This document shows positions 59,600-64,000 of a DNA stretch of 64,000 bases, in pieces; the stretch's first letter is position 1; the number at the start of each line of letters is the position of its first letter. Origin of the DNA: Gemmatimonas aurantiaca (lineage in GTDB: Bacteria > Gemmatimonadota > Gemmatimonadetes > Gemmatimonadales > Gemmatimonadaceae); the NCBI RefSeq assembly GCF_037190085.1, contig NZ_JBBCJO010000003.1:4712-68711 (forward strand), read 5' to 3'. Below the pieces are notes generated by a model. That model ran no database searches. It was not told the origin of the DNA and saw nothing but the letters and a program-made list of their open reading frames with translations. Made by a program: the position numbers and the translations under genes.

Positions 59600-59621
59600 C
59601 GGTACGCACAAACGCGTACCG
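59600..59621 (-). promoter_or_regulatory. Hairpin after the leader ORF stop
   Basis: CGGTACGC and GCGTACCG form a perfect eight-base stem with a six-base loop right after the leader TAA, before the terminator. It is probably part of the attenuator fold. Confidence 0.65.
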
Positions 59622-59622
59622 G

Positions 59623-59733
59623 TTACGAAGATCCGGACATCACGAAGCCCCCGACGCGCTCTGCACGACAACGCAGCGCACGACAGCGGGGACAACAGCA
59701 GGTGAAATCTCGGAGCAGCATGGATGACCGCAT
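59623..59733 (-). CDS. Polycysteine leader peptide, apparently leaderless
   Basis: A 36-codon frame starts at an ATG only seven bases behind the -10 box of a consensus promoter, so the mRNA would begin at or next to the start codon. The peptide begins MRSSMLLRDFT and continues CCCPRCRALRC; codons 12-14 are TGC TGT TGT and two more Cys follow at 17 and 22. It ends at TAA (59625-59623), next to two hairpins and before a thiol-redox operon. Known mycobacterial leaderless polycysteine ORFs act as cysteine-responsive attenuators; the same role is inferred here. A nascent-peptide metal or thiol sensor is an alternative. Confidence 0.65.
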   Translation of the reverse strand: MRSSMLLRDFTCCCPRCRALRCRAERVGGFVMSGSS

Positions 59734-59740
59734 GAATGGC

Positions 59741-59770
59741 ACCGTAATGCGCACCGGATCGTCCTGTCAA
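59741..59770 (-). promoter_or_regulatory. Sigma-70 type promoter of leader and thiol-redox operon
   Basis: TTGACA (59770-59765), 18-base spacer, TACGGT (59746-59741) on the minus strand. The -35 is a perfect consensus. The predicted transcription start coincides with the ATG of the leader ORF at 59733. Confidence 0.72.
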
Positions 59771-59803
59771 GGTGGAGCTCGCGGTCGTTCACATGCGAGC
59801 AGA

Positions 59804-59839
59804 TTATCAGGCAGGTTATCAGGCAGGCCATCAAACACG
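59804..59839. repeat. 12-bp direct repeats between the two divergent promoters
   Basis: Two perfect tandem copies of TTATCAGGCAGG (59804-59827) and a degenerate third lie upstream of both the minus-strand and plus-strand promoters. Position and periodicity suggest a regulator binding region. Confidence 0.65.
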
Positions 59840-59856
59840 TTCCCAACGAACGCCAC

Positions 59857-59886
59857 TTGACGGCAGCCACCGATTTTCGCTAACCT
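59857..59886 (+). promoter_or_regulatory. Promoter of the riboswitch-controlled cystathionine synthase gene
   Basis: TTGACG (59857-59862), 18-base spacer, TAACCT (59881-59886). It gives a leader of about 165 bases that includes the SAM-II riboswitch and terminator. Confidence 0.62.
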
Positions 59887-59939
59887 GAAAAAGCGATTCG
59901 ACACCGAGTCGCACGACAACCGAAGTGCCCCTGCTCCGC

Positions 59940-59990
59940 ACGTGGTCATTTGCCGCTTATTGCCGCCACGTTAAACAAGGTGCTAAAACG
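59940..59990 (+). ncRNA. SAM-II riboswitch (metA motif)
   Basis: P1 pairs CGTGG (59941-59945) with CCACG (59966-59970). The loop TCATTTGCCG, the post-P1 segment TTAAACAA and the final GCTAAAA match the conserved positions of the SAM-II aptamer as I know it from alphaproteobacterial met genes. It lies upstream of a methionine/cysteine biosynthesis gene, followed at once by an intrinsic terminator, so high S-adenosylmethionine should stop transcription or block expression. Confidence 0.82.
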
Positions 59991-59995
59991 CGAAG

Positions 59996-60019
59996 ACCCG
60001 GCGGCGAGCCGGGTTTTTT
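59996..60019 (+). terminator. Terminator of the SAM-II leader
   Basis: ACCCGGC (59996-60002) and GCCGGGT (60008-60014) form a seven-base stem with a GGCGA loop and a run of six T including the last stem base. The downstream gene starts 40 bases later. Confidence 0.88.
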
Positions 60020-60058
60020 GTTTTGGGACCTCGTCATTCACCCATTCACGAGGTTCCC

Positions 60059-61252
60059 ATGTCTGTCTCGCTGCACGCCCCGATCGTGGCCAGCGCCTCC
60101 CATCGTACCCGGGCCGTGCGAGCCGGCATCGACACCGACCGGGCGCATGGCGCGGTCGTTCCGCCACTGCATCTCTCGTCGAACTTTTCGTTTCCCGCCT
60201 TCGGCGAGAAGCGTCGCTTCGACTACACCCGCAGCGGTAATCCCACCCGGCAGATCCTGGCCGACTCCCTCGCCGAACTCGAAGAGGGTGCCGGATCGGT
60301 CATCACGGCGAGTGGCATGGCCGCTGTGACACTGGCCCTGCAGCTCGTACCCCCCGGTGCCACGGTGGTCTGCGCCCATGATTGTTACGGCGGCACATGG
60401 CGCCTGCTGCAATCGCTCGCCACCAGGGGCCAGTTCACACTGCATCTGGTGGATCTGACACGGCCGGAGGGTGAATGGGAGATCCGGCTGCACGCGCCGG
60501 CGATGGTATGGATCGAAACGCCCAGCAATCCGCTGCTGCGTATCACCGATATCCGTGCGATCTGTACCGTGGCCCGGGACATCGGCGCACTCTGCGTGGT
60601 GGACAACACCTTCCTGTCGCCGGCCCTGCAACGCCCTCTGACCCTGGGCGCGGACGTGGTGGTGCATTCCACCACCAAGTACCTCAATGGGCATAGCGAT
60701 GTGGTGGGCGGCGCGGTGATCGCGCAAGATCCCGCCGTACTGGACACACTCGAGTTCTGGTCCAACTGCCTCGGTCTCTCCGGTGCGCCGTTCGACAGCT
60801 ATCTCACACTGCGCGGCGTGCGCACGCTCTTCCCGCGCCTGGCCCAGCACGAATCCAATGCCCGCGCCATCGCCGATGTTCTGCAGGCACATCCCGCGGT
60901 GAGTGCCGTACACTATCCGGGCCTCGCATCGCATCCGGGACATGCCATCGCCGTGGCGCAACAGGATGGGTTCGGCGCCATGCTGAGCTTCGAACTCGCC
61001 GGGGGCCTGGAGGCCGCGCGCGCACTCACCCAGTCACTGCGGTGCTTCACACTCGCTGAGTCTCTCGGTGGTGTGGAAAGTCTCGTGGCGCATCCGGCCA
61101 CCATGACACACGCATCGATGGATGCCGCGGCGCGGGAAGCCGCTGGGATCCGTGACGGTCTGCTGCGTCTTTCGGTGGGTATCGAACACGGTGAGGACCT
61201 CTGCCGTGACGTACGTCATGCGCTCGACGTGTTACCGGAGCCCGCGGCATGA
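60059..61252 (+). CDS. Cystathionine gamma-synthase/O-acylhomoserine sulfhydrylase-type PLP enzyme
   Basis: A 397-residue enzyme of the Cys/Met metabolism family. YTRSGNPTR, GMAAVTLALQLV, VWIETPSNPLLRITDI, DNTFLSPALQRPLTLGADVVVHSTTKYLNGHSD (PLP lysine at about 207) and SLGGVESLVAHPATMTH are diagnostic. The exact reaction, cystathionine synthesis from acylhomoserine plus cysteine or direct sulfhydrylation, cannot be settled from sequence; the SAM-II riboswitch in front says methionine biosynthesis. ATG 60059 has GAGG seven bases upstream. Confidence 0.92.
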   Translation: MSVSLHAPIVASASHRTRAVRAGIDTDRAHGAVVPPLHLSSNFSFPAFGEKRRFDYTRSGNPTRQILADSLAELEEGAGSVITASGMAAVTLALQLVPPGATVVCAHDCYGGTWRLLQSLATRGQFTLHLVDLTRPEGEWEIRLHAPAMVWIETPSNPLLRITDIRAICTVARDIGALCVVDNTFLSPALQRPLTLGADVVVHSTTKYLNGHSDVVGGAVIAQDPAVLDTLEFWSNCLGLSGAPFDSYLTLRGVRTLFPRLAQHESNARAIADVLQAHPAVSAVHYPGLASHPGHAIAVAQQDGFGAMLSFELAGGLEAARALTQSLRCFTLAESLGGVESLVAHPATMTHASMDAAAREAAGIRDGLLRLSVGIEHGEDLCRDVRHALDVLPEPAA

Positions 61253-61406
61253 TCGGGATGAGTTGACGGGATGACCTGGCGGACACCGGTATGGAAGAGA
61301 CGTCTTGCGATCCGCTGCGGGACCGGTAGGCTTTCTCAATCCCGCCTCCGCATCCAGGACCCATTCCACAGGGATACCTGCGATTGCCATCCCCTCCGTC
61401 TTTTCC

Positions 61407-62552
61407 ATGACGCCTGCCCGTTACGCCGCCATCACCGGCTGGGGTGAAGGACTCCCACCCGCCGTCCTTTCGAACGCCGATCTGTCCACCTTCCTCGACA
61501 CATCGGACGAATGGATCGTGCAGCGCACGGGCATGCAGGAACGTCGCATCGCGCATGTCTCTGCGATCGAGATGGCGACGATCGCATCGCATCGGGCACT
61601 CGCCTGCGCCGGACTCGCGCCGGATGCCGTGGAGCTCATCGTGTACGGCAGCTGCAGCAATGACGAACAGGTGCCCAATTGTGCCTCGGGCGTGCAGCTG
61701 GCGCTCGGGGCGACACGCGCGGCGGCGATGGATCTCAACACCGCATGCACGAGTTTTCTCTATGGCCTGTCCAGTGCCACGGCCATGATCCAGACGGGTA
61801 TGGTGAAGAATGCGCTGGTGATCGGCGTGGAACTCATCAGCCAGTTCATGGACTGGAGCAACCGCAACGTGGCCGTGCTCTTCGGCGATGGTGCCGCCGC
61901 CGTGGTGCTCGAAGCCTCCGACACGCCAAGCGGCGTGATCGGGACGGTCCTCGGCTGTGATGCCGAAGCCCGGCAGACGCTGCGGGTGCGCGGCATGGGA
62001 TGTGACTACGCGCGTGGTGAGGTCACGTATGGTGATACCATCTGGGACTTCGATGGACAGGCCATCTTCAAGCGTGCGGTGCACGGCATGAGCGACGCCT
62101 GCGCCCGGGTGCTGCAACAGGCGGGCGTGAGCGCGGACGACATCGATCTGCTGGTGCCGCACCAGGCCAACCTGCGCATCATCGAAGCCGTGGCGAAGTA
62201 TGCCGGCGTTTCCATGGACCGGGTCATGCTCACTGTGCAGCGGTACGGCAACATGAGTGCCGCCACGGTACCGGTGGCCCTGGTGGATGCGTTGAAAGAA
62301 GGACGCGTGAAACCCGGCAGTCTCCTGCTGATGCCGGGATTCGGGGGCGGGCTCACCTACGGGGCATTGCTCGTGCGATGGGGCGATCGTGTCACGCCGC
62401 TCGGCACGAGTGAAGCCACGTTCCCCGCCGAACACCCCAGCGCACTGGAGATGGTGAACGCCATCAGAATGCGTCAGGACCCGCATGGCCGATCGCACGA
62501 CGCGCTCTTCGCGCCACGCTTCGTGGAAAGTCTGCACCAGCCCACCACCTGA
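61407..62552 (+). CDS. fabH: 3-oxoacyl-ACP synthase III (FabH family) with C-terminal extension
   Basis: A 381-residue thiolase-fold enzyme. The Cys-His-Asn triad is Cys114 in DLNTACTSFLYG, His in LLVPHQANLRIIEA and Asn in RYGNMSAATVPVAL. FabH starts fatty acid synthesis by joining acetyl-CoA or another acyl-CoA to malonyl-ACP; family members also make olefins and polyketides. About 55 residues follow the usual end GGGLTYGALLVRW and match nothing I know. Typical FabH has 320-330 residues. Followed 21 bases later by a histidine kinase gene. Confidence 0.88.
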   Translation: MTPARYAAITGWGEGLPPAVLSNADLSTFLDTSDEWIVQRTGMQERRIAHVSAIEMATIASHRALACAGLAPDAVELIVYGSCSNDEQVPNCASGVQLALGATRAAAMDLNTACTSFLYGLSSATAMIQTGMVKNALVIGVELISQFMDWSNRNVAVLFGDGAAAVVLEASDTPSGVIGTVLGCDAEARQTLRVRGMGCDYARGEVTYGDTIWDFDGQAIFKRAVHGMSDACARVLQQAGVSADDIDLLVPHQANLRIIEAVAKYAGVSMDRVMLTVQRYGNMSAATVPVALVDALKEGRVKPGSLLLMPGFGGGLTYGALLVRWGDRVTPLGTSEATFPAEHPSALEMVNAIRMRQDPHGRSHDALFAPRFVESLHQPTT

Positions 62553-62573
62553 CTCCTCGCCCATTCCGCGCCG

Positions 62574-63881
62574 ATGGCATCCACCACCAGGGACCCGCTC
62601 GCGGAAGCACAGGCTGCGTCACTGCTGTTGCTCTCCCGCATGATCCTCTGGTTCTGGTGCCCGGGGCTCGCGTTCTCGTTGGCGCTCTACTTTCCCAGAG
62701 TCACGTTTCAGACACCATTGACGGCGGCATTGATACTGCTGCCACTGGTGGGATGGTTTCTCCGGCCTGCACCGAGCCGTCCGGCGACACTGCGGGCCAC
62801 GGCGGCGTTGCTGGCATTCGGCATCATCGCGGTCATTGCACTCCTTTCCAGTGGTCCCCGGTCGCTCAACATCGCGATGATCGCGCTGCTGCTCAGTCTC
62901 ATCGTGCTCTTCCGCAGCCCGCGCACCACGGGTGTTGCCCTCGCCGGATTGGCGCTGTGTGCGATCATCGGGATCGTGTTGCAGGCCATCGGGTGGATGC
63001 CACCGACCTCGGGCGAGGGAGACCGTCCGATGCCGTACCGGATCGTCACCGCGCTCATGGCGATCTCGGCTCTGGGGTACTGCGCCTCGGTGTCGATTTC
63101 GACACTGCGCATCTACGGCGTTGCCCGTCAAGCGGCCGAAGAGCGGCTCGAGGAACTGCGGCGGGCGCGTGAGGAGGCCGAGGCGCTGCAGTTACGTGAA
63201 GTGAAAGCGACGATCGCGACCGGCATGGCGCACGACCTCGCGAACATCGTGCAGGTGATGACGAGTTCCGCCGATCTGTTGCGAGATCAGCCACTGGACC
63301 ATGAAGGACATGCGGCGCTGCAGGAGATCGAGGTGATCGGCGAACGAGCCACCAGCACGCTGCGCGCCCTGCTCACGATTGGCCGGGCGACGGCGGCCGA
63401 CACGCCTCCGGTGGCGATGGGCGCATCGTCCGGCTCCTCCGGCCGCGCCAATGTCCGGACCGTCCTTGGCCGGCTCGAAACGTTGCTGCGTCCGCTGCTC
63501 GGCCGTCGCGTCAGTCTGTTCATCGAAGTCGAATCGCCATCGATGGTATCCGTCGACGGCAGTCGTCTCGAGCAGGCGCTGTTGAATCTGGCCCTCAACG
63601 CGCGCGATGCCATGCCGCACGGCGGTACGCTGCGGATCACCGCGCGGGACGCAGGGGAAGAGGTGCTGATCGCCGTGACCGACACCGGTATTGGCCTGGA
63701 TCCGGAGATTCAGGCCAGGGTTTTCGAACCCTATTTCACGACCAAGGCACCCGGAAAAGGCACCGGACTTGGTCTCGCGATGGTGCGTCGTATCATGGAC
63801 CAATCGAATGGACGCATCACGGTGACCAGCGCGTTGGGAGAAGGCACGACGTTCTCGCTCTGGTTCCCGCAGGCGACGTAG
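62574..63881 (+). CDS. Membrane sensor histidine kinase (NtrB-like core)
   Basis: A 435-residue kinase. Five or six membrane helices fill residues 20-190, a short coiled coil (EERLEELRRAREEAEAL) follows, and the kinase core has a His box TGMAHDLANIVQVMTSSADLL, N box NLALNARDAMPHGG, and VTDTGIGLDPE, FEPYFTTKAPGKGTGLGLAMV, GTTFSLWFP. The His-Asp-Leu-Ala-Asn pattern is like hybrid-type kinases that work with separate receivers. No response regulator is in view. Possibly cotranscribed with the FabH gene 21 bases upstream. Confidence 0.9.
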   Translation: MASTTRDPLAEAQAASLLLLSRMILWFWCPGLAFSLALYFPRVTFQTPLTAALILLPLVGWFLRPAPSRPATLRATAALLAFGIIAVIALLSSGPRSLNIAMIALLLSLIVLFRSPRTTGVALAGLALCAIIGIVLQAIGWMPPTSGEGDRPMPYRIVTALMAISALGYCASVSISTLRIYGVARQAAEERLEELRRAREEAEALQLREVKATIATGMAHDLANIVQVMTSSADLLRDQPLDHEGHAALQEIEVIGERATSTLRALLTIGRATAADTPPVAMGASSGSSGRANVRTVLGRLETLLRPLLGRRVSLFIEVESPSMVSVDGSRLEQALLNLALNARDAMPHGGTLRITARDAGEEVLIAVTDTGIGLDPEIQARVFEPYFTTKAPGKGTGLGLAMVRRIMDQSNGRITVTSALGEGTTFSLWFPQAT

Positions 63882-63934
63882 GGCGAGTCCGCGACAACGA
63901 CCACAACAAACAGCCTTGCCACGGATTGCGCGGA

Positions 63935-64000
63935 TGGGGCGGAAACTACACGGATCAACAACGAGATGTTTTCGTAGTTATCCGTGCTGTTTCCGCCCCA
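63935..64000. repeat. Imperfect palindrome reaching the window edge
   Basis: TGGGGCGGAAAC and GTTTCCGCCCCA are perfect complements at the ends, and ACACGGAT / ATCCGTG continues the stem inward with a few mismatches. It starts 54 bp after the histidine kinase stop. The right arm ends exactly at the window edge, so the element may be longer. No T tract is visible. Confidence 0.75.

Noticed and set aside
59600..59621. Hairpin read as a second terminator
   Set aside because: No T tract follows on either strand; it is more likely part of the leader fold.
59483..59770. Longer Cys- and Arg-rich minus-strand reading frame over the leader region
   Set aside because: It runs through the terminator hairpin and into the DsbD-alpha gene, and its start lies in the -35 box. 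The shorter frame beginning next to the -10 box fits better.
1..64000. tRNA, rRNA, insertion sequences, prophage or integrase genes
   Set aside because: I looked through the intergenic regions and protein list and found no cloverleaf, rRNA segment, transposase or integrase I could support.

Overview
The window is a GC-rich, gene-dense bacterial chromosome segment. It has no rRNA or tRNA genes, no CRISPR array, no insertion sequence and no phage genes. The mix of lineages in the gene content (GMC oxidoreductase with a gluconate-dehydrogenase subunit 3, an ECF42 sigma factor with a DGPF protein, DUF4184, DinB, M28 and M20 exported peptidases, many lipoproteins, PQQ sugar dehydrogenase, PilT) and the codon usage fit a free-living Gram-negative such as a Gemmatimonas-like member of the Gemmatimonadota. 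That placement is an inference from gene content, not from a marker gene.

Layout. 1-4.6 kb: a minus-strand run of a TipAL-type MerR regulator, paired membrane proteins DUF969/DUF979, DUF2891 and a Kef-type antiporter cut by the window edge. A textbook MerR promoter with a 19-bp spacer lies upstream. 4.7-9.5 kb: exported M20 amidohydrolase, ChaN lipoprotein, two small unknown proteins and a zinc alcohol dehydrogenase. 9.5-11.9 kb: a surface-polysaccharide operon (glycosyltransferase, deacetylase, methyltransferase). 12-17.9 kb: KdpDE-like two-component pair, ECF42/DGPF divergent pair, aminotransferase, DUF4184. 18-29.3 kb: PilT-like ATPase, lipoprotein RidA, GMC oxidoreductase operon, DinB, MarR/SRPBCC pair, PQQ dehydrogenase, class II-type deacetylase, M28 peptidase. 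29.4-39.3 kb: two-component system, a divergent acid-shock-like small protein, MprF, and divergently a 1402-residue fusion of GH18, polysaccharide deacetylase, GT2 and VirJ/AcvB domains. 39.3-55 kb: methyltransferases including RsmD, penicillin acylase, truncated haemoglobin, FMN glutamate-synthase-like enzyme, esterase, FAD oxidoreductase, alpha/beta hydrolase and a second alcohol dehydrogenase. 55.3-61.3 kb: a sulfur and thiol region. 61.4-64 kb: FabH-like synthase and a histidine kinase.

The most interesting part is 55.3-61.3 kb. One 545-bp intergenic region carries, on the plus strand, a SAM-II riboswitch with its terminator in front of a cystathionine gamma-synthase-like gene. On the minus strand it carries a consensus promoter, an apparently leaderless 36-codon ORF with three consecutive cysteine codons, and a very strong intrinsic terminator. 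This precedes a five-gene run: DsbD-alpha-like protein, TlpA-like thioredoxin, OsmC, an exported LanC-like protein and a Nudix hydrolase. I read it as a cysteine-responsive attenuator of a thiol-redox operon.

A second notable locus is mprF beside the GH18-deacetylase-GT2-VirJ fusion. AcvB, a VirJ-family protein, hydrolyses the lipid that MprF-type enzymes make in Agrobacterium. Three long, mutually unrelated imperfect palindromes (19704-20038, 46266-46560, 63935-64000) and one dispersed intergenic repeat (after 7030 and after 15663) are unexplained by any gene.
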